Shown one piece after another: positions 8,324-15,403 of a stretch of DNA of 64,000 nucleotides. The notes beneath the pieces are model-generated. The model was not told where the DNA came from, made no database searches, and was given only the letters and a program-made list of their open reading frames with translations. The translations under genes were made by a program, and so were the position numbers. The stretch's first letter is position 1, and every line of letters starts with the position of its first letter. This stretch comes from GCA-2708415 sp964353185 (lineage in GTDB: Bacteria > Pseudomonadota > Alphaproteobacteria > Micavibrionales > Micavibrionaceae): the NCBI GenBank assembly GCA_964353185.1, contig CAYGUV010000002.1, positions 1 through 64,000 of the forward strand, read 5' to 3'.

Positions 8324-8635
8324 ATGAAAATAGAACAAACCACATATACTCACTTAAGAGAAAATCTAGCTCCTCATTTGAGAGAAGTATTAAAAAATAA
8401 AACAGTCCTAGAGGTTATCTGGCGTAACCATGAACCATCTATAGTGATATCAAAAAAACACTATGATAAGCTCATCAAAAATGAGCTAGCCACTGGACAT
8501 GTCAACGTTGGTAAGCCTCTTGATGGACATGGACAGGTTAGAACATTCCAATCTAAAATTTCATATGGACAGAAAGATAGAGAAAAAACACCACCAAGTT
8601 TAATTTCAGACCCTCAACATGATTTATTTCAGTAA
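8324..8635 (+). CDS. Phd/YefM-like antitoxin-type protein, apparently orphan
   Basis: About 103 residues. The N-terminal half has the Phd/YefM layout: YTHLRENLAPHLREVL, a short turn, then IVISKKHYDKL, matching the family pattern of an N-terminal helix, beta strands and a final YxxL helix. The C-terminal 50 residues are polar and probably the flexible toxin-binding tail. Such proteins bind DNA and neutralise a partner toxin, usually a RelE- or Doc-type protein encoded next door. No such toxin ORF follows; the next feature is a structured RNA. An in-frame ATG at 8312 is possible; 8324 is favoured because GAAGG precedes it. Confidence 0.55.
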   Translation: MKIEQTTYTHLRENLAPHLREVLKNKTVLEVIWRNHEPSIVISKKHYDKLIKNELATGHVNVGKPLDGHGQVRTFQSKISYGQKDREKTPPSLISDPQHDLFQ

Positions 8636-8661
8636 TAGCTGTTCTTAAACTCAAATACTGT

Positions 8662-8690
8662 TTGACGCTTTAGCGTTCATTTCATACCCT
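8662..8690 (+). promoter_or_regulatory. Candidate promoter of the structured RNA
   Basis: TTGACG (8662-8667), 17-bp spacer, TACCCT (8685-8690). The -35 box matches five of six positions, the -10 only three. Transcription would start about 8697, just before the folded region. Confidence 0.4.
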
Positions 8691-8696
8691 ATTCAT

Positions 8697-8893
8697 AAGT
8701 TTCTAATTTTAGAAGCCTGAGGTGTAGTAACCTCCCAACAGCGGCCATTAGCATCTGGTCGTCATTTAGATGCTGCTTTCTCGCTTGTCGAGGAGGCAGC
8801 GAAATATAACACGGTGAAAGCTGGAATACGCTGCACCGTCTGTTGGCGGTTACTAACTCCTCGGCTCCAGAGCAAATGCTCGGAGCCGTTTTT
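8697..8893 (+). ncRNA. Structured non-coding RNA of unknown class with intrinsic terminator
   Basis: A GC-richer island inside AT-rich DNA that folds as a closed multibranch RNA. Closing stem: GAGG 8719-8722 with CCTC 8859-8862, TAGTAACC 8725-8732 with GGTTACTA 8848-8855, and CCAACAG 8735-8741 with CTGTTGG 8840-8846 (19 pairs with small internal loops). Inside lie three hairpins: AGCATCT/AGATGCT (8750-8756/8768-8774), a 12-bp stem 8772-8783/8789-8800 with a 5-nt loop, and ACGGTG/CACCGT (8811-8816/8834-8839). The first two share GCT 8772-8774 and so compete. It is followed at once by a terminator. No ORF of note is inside. I could not match it to 6S, tmRNA, SRP, RNase P or a retron; no reverse transcriptase is nearby. 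Confidence 0.65.
8862..8893 (+). terminator. Intrinsic terminator of the structured RNA
   Basis: Stem CGGCTCC 8862-8868 / GGAGCCG 8882-8888 extended by GAGC 8870-8873 / GCTC 8878-8881, loop AAAT, followed by TTTTT. Confidence 0.8.
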
Positions 8894-8927
8894 AGTTTTA
8901 ATTTAAGGAATTAGGTTTTGTTTCAAT

Positions 8928-9185
8928 ATGACAGATCAAGAAATCGGAAAGCTCATATGGGTCGTAATATTTATCGCCGTTATAGGCTTTCTTACTTATG
9001 AGGGGATACCAGTGATACTCATACCAATCTTATGGGGCTTCGTAACACTACTTGTTGCATGGCTCTTATATCGAAGAGATAAAAAGAAGGCCTCTAAACG
9101 TCCTCCATTGCCTTGTGAGGGGCATAAGGGCACATGGTCTAACCCTGACTACTTCACAGAAGACGAACTCAACAATAAGGATTAA
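8928..9185 (+). CDS. Small two-TM membrane protein of unknown function
   Basis: 85 residues: two hydrophobic helices (about 9-24 and 27-48), a basic cytoplasmic turn (YRRDKKKASKR), then a polar tail with a single Cys and an acidic end. No family recognised. It begins 35 bases after the RNA terminator and lies 2 bases before the next ORF, so the two form a small operon. Shine-Dalgarno support is weak (AAGGA, about 20 bases upstream). A small membrane protein in a mobile element could be a toxin, holin-like or entry-exclusion protein, but nothing in the sequence decides this. Confidence 0.5.
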   Translation: MTDQEIGKLIWVVIFIAVIGFLTYEGIPVILIPILWGFVTLLVAWLLYRRDKKKASKRPPLPCEGHKGTWSNPDYFTEDELNNKD

Positions 9186-9187
9186 TT

Positions 9188-9592
9188 ATGGAGAATTTTG
9201 ATAGAGCACAAATAGAAAAAATACTGATTAGACCTAAAGGTGAGGCTTACCGTAGATATGGTCACCACTGGAATTTAATAATAGACGATGTGTTTCTTAT
9301 GCATATTGGCACAAAGGCTGTTAAAGGAAATTTGTCTTCCGATGTTTTAGATTATTTTTTACAAAATCTTGAAAAATTATTTGGTCAAGATCATGAATGC
9401 AGAATGAATATATCAAAAGATAACCTTCCGTGCCTTGGTAACGGCAAAATTAGGGATTTTAAATATCTGACTAAGGTGCTCAATGCTTTAAAAAAAGCCA
9501 CACAAGGTAATAAAGGACAAAGTAGTATTGATTATAAATTAAAAGATGCTGATAACATCTCTATAATCCTCAGACTAAGAGAGTATTGCTAG
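9188..9592 (+). CDS. Hypothetical protein of the mobile element
   Basis: 134 residues, soluble, no signal peptide or membrane helix, no motif I recognise. Composition is ordinary for a folded protein, with two cysteines near the middle (CRMN, CLGN) and one at the C-terminus. AGGA lies 7 bases before the ATG, and the ORF starts 2 bases after the upstream membrane-protein gene, so the pair is probably co-translated. It converges with the excisionase-like gene with an 11-bp gap. Function unknown. Confidence 0.5.
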   Translation: MENFDRAQIEKILIRPKGEAYRRYGHHWNLIIDDVFLMHIGTKAVKGNLSSDVLDYFLQNLEKLFGQDHECRMNISKDNLPCLGNGKIRDFKYLTKVLNALKKATQGNKGQSSIDYKLKDADNISIILRLREYC

Positions 9593-9603
9593 CAAATTAA
9601 TTT

Positions 9604-9912
9604 CTATACAGAAATTGCAATTTTTATATCTTGGGCCTTACCTTTATAAATTTCTTGGCTTCTCTTAAGATCCTGCTTGAATATCTCTAATCTGTATTCA
9701 TATTTACCATTTTTCTTCAACTCATTAACAAGACAATCATTATCTTCTATCCATCGTGCAAATCTCTCCCCGTGAATTAGAATGCTAGTGTTACTTCTTT
9801 TGATGCAAGCCCACATATTATTATCCAAAGCTATTTTCACCATGTTCCTGATATCTACCTCTGTAAACGCAGGATAGTTTTCTGCTATTTGTTTTATTCT
9901 ATACCAAGACAT
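9604..9912 (-). CDS. Excisionase/AlpA-like HTH DNA-binding protein
   Basis: 102 residues. The first 55 resemble winged-helix excisionase-type proteins found beside tyrosine integrases: YRIKQIAENYPAFTEVDIRN, then a helix, a basic turn and ILIHGERFARWIED, the usual wing and closing helix. The C-terminal 45 residues are charged and helical. AAGGAG stands 7 bases before the ATG, a strong start. Such proteins act as directionality factors for integrase or regulate element genes; the integrase lies at 15404-16507 in the same element. The AT-rich palindromes just upstream of this gene (10152-10222) are plausible binding sites. Confidence 0.55.
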   Translation of the reverse strand: MSWYRIKQIAENYPAFTEVDIRNMVKIALDNNMWACIKRSNTSILIHGERFARWIEDNDCLVNELKKNGKYEYRLEIFKQDLKRSQEIYKGKAQDIKIAISV

Positions 9913-10260
9913 ACTCTTTACTCCTTATAATTAACCTCAATGTATCTGAATTAATTATAACATAAATATTAAGCGTAAAATCCCGCAAGGAGTTGATATA
10001 AAACAACAAAAATATAAAATATTAAAAATTTTGATTATTTATGGTTGGCCGTAAGAAACCATATTTATTATAAACATGATAAAACTGTTACAAATCATAA
10101 ACATAGATAAGGTTGAATATAATGTGACATTTTAGCAACACATTTAAGAAAAAATCAAAAATATTTTTGATTTAAATACTACGAATATAAATAGTTAAAA
10201 CTTTTGATTTTTTATATTCGTATTTCATTGAATTTGTGATTGAAGAGTATTTAATCATTC
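9913..10260. other. AT-rich gene-free region with inverted repeats
   Basis: No credible ORF. It holds a perfect 22-nt palindrome at 10152-10173 (AAATCAAAAAT and its complement), a perfect 12-bp inverted repeat TACGAATATAAA 10180-10191 / TTTATATTCGTA 10211-10222 with a 19-nt loop, and further copies of TTTTGATT at about 10025 and 10202. This clustering suits protein-binding sites, a replication or transfer origin, or integrase arm sites; which one cannot be told. Confidence 0.5.
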
Positions 10261-10509
10261 ATGTTTTTTACGAATATGCTTATCAATCCCGACTACGTTG
10301 CCAGCATCGGAAACCAGCCACCCAACGGAAGTGCTACTAAAGCCAATCCTCCAGAAATACTAGCTATTTTAAATTTTCTATCCATTTTATCCCTCTATTG
10401 CATTTATCAACTATTGCCTATGATTGCATGTTCCGCTATTATTTTCTTGTTCTTATTGGTGCGCCTGCTCGTTCGTGCAAAGATTAATCAACCAATAAAG
10501 ATAATATAA
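10261..10509 (+). CDS. Doubtful small hydrophobic ORF
   Basis: 82 codons with a hydrophobic C-terminal half, but the N-terminus is not protein-like and there is no Shine-Dalgarno site. A competing minus-strand micro-ORF at 10293-10385 (30 codons) has AGAGGG 5 bases before its ATG and reads as a short basic N-terminus plus one hydrophobic segment (ISGGLALVALPLGGW), like a small toxic or membrane peptide. At most one of the two is likely real. Confidence 0.2.
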   Translation: MFFTNMLINPDYVASIGNQPPNGSATKANPPEILAILNFLSILSLYCIYQLLPMIACSAIIFLFLLVRLLVRAKINQPIKII

Positions 10510-10597
10510 CCTTATACCAAGCCTGTTATCTAAACCAAAGATTACGAACGCAAAATACATAGATAATGAACTTTGGTAATATAATGAGGACTATATT

Positions 10598-11059
10598 ATG
10601 ACCCCTATTGCATATTTCAAACTTCAAGCCAAAAATCTTTTAAAAGACTACAAAACGAAGAAACCTGTCTTTGACGAGTCCCTCAATGATTATCTTTACG
10701 AGTACAGCCCAACGTATTTTGATATAGACGGGATTGTTTGTGATTATGATATTAATGAAGAAAAATTCAGCCTAATGAAAGCTCAACATATTATTGCCCT
10801 TATGGCGGGTTTCGATAAATGGGCCGACGTGTTGAAAGCGACGGACGCTAAGTTAGAAATTGGGAAATTACTATTTGACAACCAAAATAAATTTTCCCTA
10901 GATGATTGGTATTTCTTCTTGGATGGTACAGAAGAACTTAACAACAAAGTCTTTAATACTGAAGATCAGCTAGCCCTGCTTAAAGATGCCTTTATCAAAA
11001 TAGAAGCACATCACAATACCCCAAGCGATTATCTTTTAAACAAAAATCAGGCATTATAA
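10598..11059 (+). CDS. Conserved-type hypothetical protein of mobile elements
   Basis: 153 residues, acidic, soluble. The start MTPIAYFKLQAKNLLKDYKT and the aromatic-rich segments around 30-45 (YEYSPTYFDID) and 65-80 (IIALMAGFDKWADVLKA) resemble a family of small hypothetical proteins I have seen annotated on plasmids and genomic islands; no function is known to me. GAGGA lies 10 bases upstream of the ATG. It is a single-gene unit closed by the terminator at 11094-11136. Its presence supports a mobile origin for the region. Confidence 0.6.
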   Translation: MTPIAYFKLQAKNLLKDYKTKKPVFDESLNDYLYEYSPTYFDIDGIVCDYDINEEKFSLMKAQHIIALMAGFDKWADVLKATDAKLEIGKLLFDNQNKFSLDDWYFFLDGTEELNNKVFNTEDQLALLKDAFIKIEAHHNTPSDYLLNKNQAL

Positions 11060-11093
11060 ACACAGCTTCTTTCAAAACTTTAGCTTTATAAAA

Positions 11094-11136
11094 GCAGTGT
11101 TAAGAATCACAGTCTTAGCACTGCGTTTTATTTTTA
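11094..11136 (+). terminator. Strong intrinsic terminator between convergent genes
   Basis: Twelve-pair stem GCAGTGTTAAGA 11094-11105 / TCTTAGCACTGC 11113-11124 (one T-G pair), 7-nt loop, then TTTTATTTTT. It terminates the rightward gene; the A-rich left flank may also serve the leftward abiV-like gene. Confidence 0.75.
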
Positions 11137-11141
11137 GCTAT

Positions 11142-12068
11142 TTACTGCCTCAATATTTTCTTTTCTGACATCCCAATTTCACGTTCAAACGAAATTACAT
11201 TTTCTATCATTCTTTCAAATTCCCAAGGAAAATGCCCTAAAACCTCTGCCATAAGCTCACCAGCCAAAACCACAAGAACCTTAGCCCTATCTTTACTAAT
11301 CAACTGTGACGGGACAACTGATTGCCCGTCTTTAAAATCGACATAGAGACAACTCTGACGAGTTTTTTCTAATTCGTCACTTTCTGCCTCATGCAATAGC
11401 TTTCGTACGACCTGCTTACCCAATACACGATCCAGTCTGGAATTAATCAATGCGCCAGATACAACTCCAATGAAATGTTTTCGCCGGTGGCTACGATCAA
11501 CTAACGTTTGATCTTGGCCGGTGCGTTCTATGTCATAGCTTATAAGTTCTTGACCAAGATGTGAGAGTTTACCAATTTCTTCAATGACTAAAATAGATGT
11601 GAACGCACACATAGGAAAATTGTTTGCTTTATATAACTGACACGCACTATCCCAAAGTTTTTCTACGTGGGATATAAGTTCTTTATATTGCTCCAAGCAA
11701 CTTTCAAAGGATGTGCCGGATAAAAATGATGGGGAGTTAATAAGTGATTTCTTACGTTGTTCTAACATTTTATCAAAACGTCTTGAGCCATCTTTCCTCT
11801 GCAATTCTTCTTCTATAGTTTCTGTCTTTCTCGCATCTATCTCCAATTCATCAATTTTTTCATTCAAATTAGCGCTTAGGGATTTAAGTACTTCTGGTTC
11901 TTGCATCAAAATCATTGATAAACGTGACACTTGAACATGAGCCCAATAATCACCATCTGGCGCAGATCGCATAATTTCAAATAATGAAATCTTATTATTA
12001 GTTATGTCGTTAATCAGAGCCGAAACATCAATTTCAACACCATCGAAGTATTTTTGCAGATAAATCAT
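11142..12068 (-). CDS. AbiV-like abortive-infection family protein
   Basis: 308 residues. Residues about 125-205 match the AbiV pattern: a helix starting EQYKELISHVEKLWDSA, then FTSILVIEEIGKLSHL (EEIGK at 163-167), then a basic-His block RSHRRKH (192-198). AbiV proteins resemble HEPN-type helical bundles; the founding lactococcal AbiV blocks phage translation. The N-terminal 110 residues are charged coiled coil. The ATG at 12068 is only 5 bases downstream of the PHP-SMC stop, so both are one operon and probably one system: the ATPase as sensor and AbiV as possible effector. That division of labour is inference. Confidence 0.7.
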   Translation of the reverse strand: MIYLQKYFDGVEIDVSALINDITNNKISLFEIMRSAPDGDYWAHVQVSRLSMILMQEPEVLKSLSANLNEKIDELEIDARKTETIEEELQRKDGSRRFDKMLEQRKKSLINSPSFLSGTSFESCLEQYKELISHVEKLWDSACQLYKANNFPMCAFTSILVIEEIGKLSHLGQELISYDIERTGQDQTLVDRSHRRKHFIGVVSGALINSRLDRVLGKQVVRKLLHEAESDELEKTRQSCLYVDFKDGQSVVPSQLISKDRAKVLVVLAGELMAEVLGHFPWEFERMIENVISFEREIGMSEKKILRQ

Positions 12069-12073
12069 CTAAA

Positions 12074-14812
12074 TTAATTTGTGCCTGTACTGTGAGACGG
12101 ATTAGAGACAACAGCCAAGTTCGGAATTTTATTATCACCATAAATTCGAGCTCTTCGCTCAAAAGCTTCACGAGAGCCCTCGAGGATTGCACACGCTGTT
12201 TCGCGAGTTTGAGGTTCATCAATGGATGCCCTTGTAATTATATGTGTTTTTTCGTTGGTGGCCTTCAAGACAACAATTTGCTCAGCATCCCCCAAAACTG
12301 CAATATTTGCGTTGTGCGTCACTATAATAACCTGCCTACGCTCTTTAGCCCTCCGAATGGCTGGTACAAGCGTTTTATATATAAACTCACTGTCCAAATT
12401 ATCTTCTGGTTGGTCAATTATAAGCGGGGATTTACTTTCACTAGACAACATAAGTGACAATAATACAGATTGCTGTTGCCCCAGAGACAACTTAGAAAAA
12501 TCACGAGGGATGTATTGATCTTGACCGGAAGGGTTATTAACTCGTTTTGTAACGGTTAATCGCGGCTTATCATGTACAGCAACTGCTTCAAGCTGCGCAA
12601 GCACATCGGAAGCAGACAAGCGATCAAGAACTAGTTGCGCCTCAGGATCAGAGAAAACTCTCTGACCGTTTTCTTCTTTTAAATTCTTAACTGCTTCAAT
12701 ATTTGACCGTCTCAAGCAGTCTAATACGACAGGAAGAGTAAGCGTTTGCGTTAATGCTTTTGATTTAACTTGCTGTGTCGTTCTCCAGCCCATTGTCTCA
12801 ATGATAACTCTATCAGCTTCTAGAGAAAGTGCATTCCTATCATATTTTAGAGAAACAAATATATCTGACACGCTATGTTTAAGTGCATCGGTAGCTTTTT
12901 GCGCAAATGATTGACGCTTAGCTGATACCTTTTCTCTTTCTGCCCATCTTGCAGTAACAGCAGAAGCGTATCGCTTTTCAAGATCTGCTAGATGTGGCAC
13001 CCAAGTTTGCAGTGTTTTAATTTGTTCTGCTAGAGAGGCAATATCTGCGACTAACTGCTGAATAAACGGCATATCCAAACGGATTCCTGCAGTCGATAAC
13101 TCCTGTTTTTTCGCTTCAATTTGTGCAGTAACAGCAGAATCACGGCTTTGCCATGCTAGAATATTTTGCTTTACACTATCAGAATAGGCTAGCGTCGCTT
13201 GCTGTAGAGTAGTTGAAACGCCTGCGACGCTAGTTTGATAAGAAACTGTACTTGCAAATATGGACCCACCTTCTGGCTCCACAGGTTTTTCTGATGTTCC
13301 TGTAACTGACTGCCTTATGGAATTTGTAATGTCATTTACAGAATTGTGAGTAGTCGCAGCGGAAAGCTTATCTAATTCTTGAGCAATAAAGTTTCTTGTC
13401 CGTCGTTCATTTTCCAATTTTTGCTGAAGTTCAATCACTTCTTCACCACGTTCTTTTTTAAGGCGTGTTAGTTGCTCTTGCTTATGATCAAATTTAGCCT
13501 TCAAGGCTGGAATTTTAGCAACATTTTGACGAGCTGTTTCTATTTGTGGCCAAAGGTCATTTAAAACACTCCTTGCGCTGTCTTCTAAATTGAGTTCACT
13601 GTCTATACTAATCAGCCTATCCAAAAAATTTAAAAGAGTTAACGGATCATCCTGTGCTTTTTGAGTAATCACATGAGTTTCACCCTGTCTATAAGATTCG
13701 AGTGGAAAAGACGTAAGCCCAGAATCAGGGCTTATAACATTTTCTACAACTCCTCCTAAACTGCGACTAAGGATATGTTGTTGATCCACTTCATCCCGAT
13801 AATAAAGAGATACAAAATCTGGCCACACATCGCTATCAATTACTGAAGCCTCTGTATTTACTGATCCACCTATTAATCTAAGAGCTTCAAAAGTTGTTGA
13901 CTTTCCACTACCTCGGCCACCGATAATACAAGTTAAATTCTTGCTAAAATGTATAGCTTGTCCATCAAGGAACCCACCATCAAAACTAACACCCTCTATT
14001 CTCGCTATAGACTGCGGTATTTCATCTTCTATACGAACACGAGTATCTGCCTCTTCAAGGGCTATTTTTAAGCCGTTAAATGAGGGGATCTCCATTTTAT
14101 ATCTGGTTATGCGCCTGTTAGACTGCGCATTTCGACCAATCGCAGCAATCGTGTGTGCGTCGCTATTTAGTACGCGAGCTAGAATCTGCTGTGATCCTAA
14201 TTGTCTTCGCTCTATACGTATTTTAGAAATTTCGCGGCGTTCATTATCTAAATCTTCGGAATTATATTTGATTGGACACGCTGCATTTGTTACTTCAATA
14301 GCCAACAAGTTATCATGACATAGAATATCTAATTTTGCTGGCGTCGATGTAGGATATTTTTCTTCGAAACTATTGCGTGTTTCAATATGCGCTATCACAC
14401 CAAAACCACCCTCTATCGCAACTTGATCAAGGCATTGCTTCATCCCCATTGAACATCGGCACGCACTTGTTCCTCGATCCACAATGTCAAGGCGATTGAA
14501 AAAACGTTCTAAACTTTCAATTGTTGGTACGTAACAAAGTAAATGACCCTCTGGTGTTGATAGTTCAACAGCGGGAATTACTAAAATTCCTAAATTTGCT
14601 CCAGCTATTACGGCGGCGCGAACGTTCACAATTTCATTGTGATCTGCAATTGCAATCATTGAGAGATTTTCAGACACGGCCGTTGCAATAATATTATCTA
14701 CGGTAGCTGTTGCATCGCTAACGTCAAAAGACCCTCCAAAAGAATGTATATGCAAGTCAGCTCTATAAAATTTGGCTCCGCATGTAATATTCGAAATATT
14801 ATCTGTTGTCAT
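12074..14812 (-). CDS. PHP phosphoesterase-SMC-like ATPase (TrlF/Ppl-type), probable phage defence
   Basis: 912 residues. PHP domain: ADLHIHS (H21, H23), ADHNE (56-60), VELS...GH (82-90), AHIE (141-144), NSDAH (216-220), a complete metal-ligand set. ATPase: Walker A GGRGSGKST (298-306), a long coiled coil (about 400-700), signature LSLGQQQS (775-782), Walker B LIIDQPEDNLD (797-807) and VTHN (831-834). This is the architecture of TrlF-family ATPases and of the defence protein Ppl. The likely job is nucleic-acid hydrolysis by PHP gated by the SMC ATPase. AGGAAGA precedes the ATG. It is flanked by a small membrane-protein ORF overlapping its start and an abiV-like gene 5 bp after its stop. Confidence 0.8.
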   Translation of the reverse strand: MTTDNISNITCGAKFYRADLHIHSFGGSFDVSDATATVDNIIATAVSENLSMIAIADHNEIVNVRAAVIAGANLGILVIPAVELSTPEGHLLCYVPTIESLERFFNRLDIVDRGTSACRCSMGMKQCLDQVAIEGGFGVIAHIETRNSFEEKYPTSTPAKLDILCHDNLLAIEVTNAACPIKYNSEDLDNERREISKIRIERRQLGSQQILARVLNSDAHTIAAIGRNAQSNRRITRYKMEIPSFNGLKIALEEADTRVRIEDEIPQSIARIEGVSFDGGFLDGQAIHFSKNLTCIIGGRGSGKSTTFEALRLIGGSVNTEASVIDSDVWPDFVSLYYRDEVDQQHILSRSLGGVVENVISPDSGLTSFPLESYRQGETHVITQKAQDDPLTLLNFLDRLISIDSELNLEDSARSVLNDLWPQIETARQNVAKIPALKAKFDHKQEQLTRLKKERGEEVIELQQKLENERRTRNFIAQELDKLSAATTHNSVNDITNSIRQSVTGTSEKPVEPEGGSIFASTVSYQTSVAGVSTTLQQATLAYSDSVKQNILAWQSRDSAVTAQIEAKKQELSTAGIRLDMPFIQQLVADIASLAEQIKTLQTWVPHLADLEKRYASAVTARWAEREKVSAKRQSFAQKATDALKHSVSDIFVSLKYDRNALSLEADRVIIETMGWRTTQQVKSKALTQTLTLPVVLDCLRRSNIEAVKNLKEENGQRVFSDPEAQLVLDRLSASDVLAQLEAVAVHDKPRLTVTKRVNNPSGQDQYIPRDFSKLSLGQQQSVLLSLMLSSESKSPLIIDQPEDNLDSEFIYKTLVPAIRRAKERRQVIIVTHNANIAVLGDAEQIVVLKATNEKTHIITRASIDEPQTRETACAILEGSREAFERRARIYGDNKIPNLAVVSNPSHSTGTN

Positions 14813-15023
14813 ATAAATTCTTCCTGTTATTGCCAGACGTGTTTAAGAGCTTTAATAAGCTCTTAAAATGGGTTGAAAGCGGAGTTACCATCGTTGCCAT
14901 TACACTAGATCCCGTTGCCCATACAATAGTGAAAAAGTAAGACGCAAGCTTTACTAGGCACATTATACAACGCTTCATTACGCAGGTTTTAGATTTTAAC
15001 TTCTTTAACTTTTTGTTCTTCAT
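14799..15023 (-). CDS. Small basic one-TM protein overlapping the PHP-SMC gene
   Basis: From the ATG at 15023 this is 74 residues: a very basic N-terminus (KNKKLKKLKSK), a hydrophobic segment (about 20-45) with Cys at 15, 19 and 22, and a polar tail. The start is chosen because GGAGGT lies 4-10 bases before it; the longer frame back to 15152 merely runs through a tRNA-like relic and has no Shine-Dalgarno site. Its 3' end overlaps the PHP-SMC start by 14 bp, suggesting coupling. A perfect 8-bp hairpin (14845-14852/14857-14864) lies in the overlap zone. It may be a third operon member or a leader peptide. No family recognised. Confidence 0.4.
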   Translation of the reverse strand: MKNKKLKKLKSKTCVMKRCIMCLVKLASYFFTIVWATGSSVMATMVTPLSTHFKSLLKLLNTSGNNRKNLYDNR

Positions 15024-15094
15024 TGCTACCTCCATGAGTTTATCGCCAATCCAGTGGATAAAGGCTAAAGTTACAAATAGAGCAATTAGAACTA

Positions 15095-15145
15095 GCATAA
15101 TGGCGAGATTTGAACTCGCCCCGACCCCCAAAGTCTTAAAATTTG
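15095..15145 (-). pseudogene. tRNA 3'-half-like relic
   Basis: On the minus strand a perfect T-arm (GCGAG, loop TTCAAAT, CTCGC; 15103-15119) is preceded by an anticodon-arm-like stem CAAAT/CTTTG (15129-15145) with TAA in anticodon position. There is no D-arm and no pairing acceptor stem, so it is not a working tRNA. It may be a fragment left by an older integration. Confidence 0.3.
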
Positions 15146-15339
15146 TATACATGACACAATACAGAAAAACCTAAATTTCTCAAGACGTGACGCACACTAC
15201 ATTTTGTTCAACTTCTTGCGCAATACAAATAAGCTTGATGAAAAGAACTCAGTAAGTCGTGCAATTAATTTTATTACCATATGACTGACAATTTGTGGTG
15301 ATTGGCTTAGATAGAGGTTTCATTTCATACGCCTCAAGC

Positions 15340-15385
15340 AATGTCCGCTTTAGGTCGAAAGCAGACAGCTAGCCTTTACTTTAAA
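15340..15385. repeat. Hairpin repeat, copy 2 (intact)
   Basis: TGTCCGCTTT 15342-15351 pairs with AAAGCAGACA 15358-15367 (one mismatch) around the loop AGGTCG. The same core is found degenerate at 3183-3228, 12.1 kb away, near the other visible end of the accessory region. Hairpins with a TGTCCGCTTT core recur in intergenic DNA of many proteobacteria. Confidence 0.6.
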
Positions 15386-15403
15386 AATTTAACAATATGC
15401 ATT

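Larger units (their letters stand above)
15024..15403. other. Gene-poor region upstream of the defence operon and downstream of the integrase
   Basis: Contains the tRNA-like relic (15095-15145) and hairpin repeat copy 2 (15340-15385). Otherwise no convincing ORF, terminator or promoter was seen. Confidence 0.5.

Noticed and set aside
8697..8893. 6S RNA or retron ncRNA
   Set aside because: The fold is multibranched rather than a rod with a central bubble, and no reverse transcriptase is present.
15095..15120. Possible second attachment site for the integrase
   Set aside because: It shares only TTCAAATC with the tRNA-Trp 3' end, which any T-arm would share.
15095..15152. Extended N-terminus of the small ORF upstream of PHP-SMC
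   Set aside because: It translates the tRNA-like relic (GASSNLA is the usual product of a T-arm) and has no ribosome site; the start at 15023 does.
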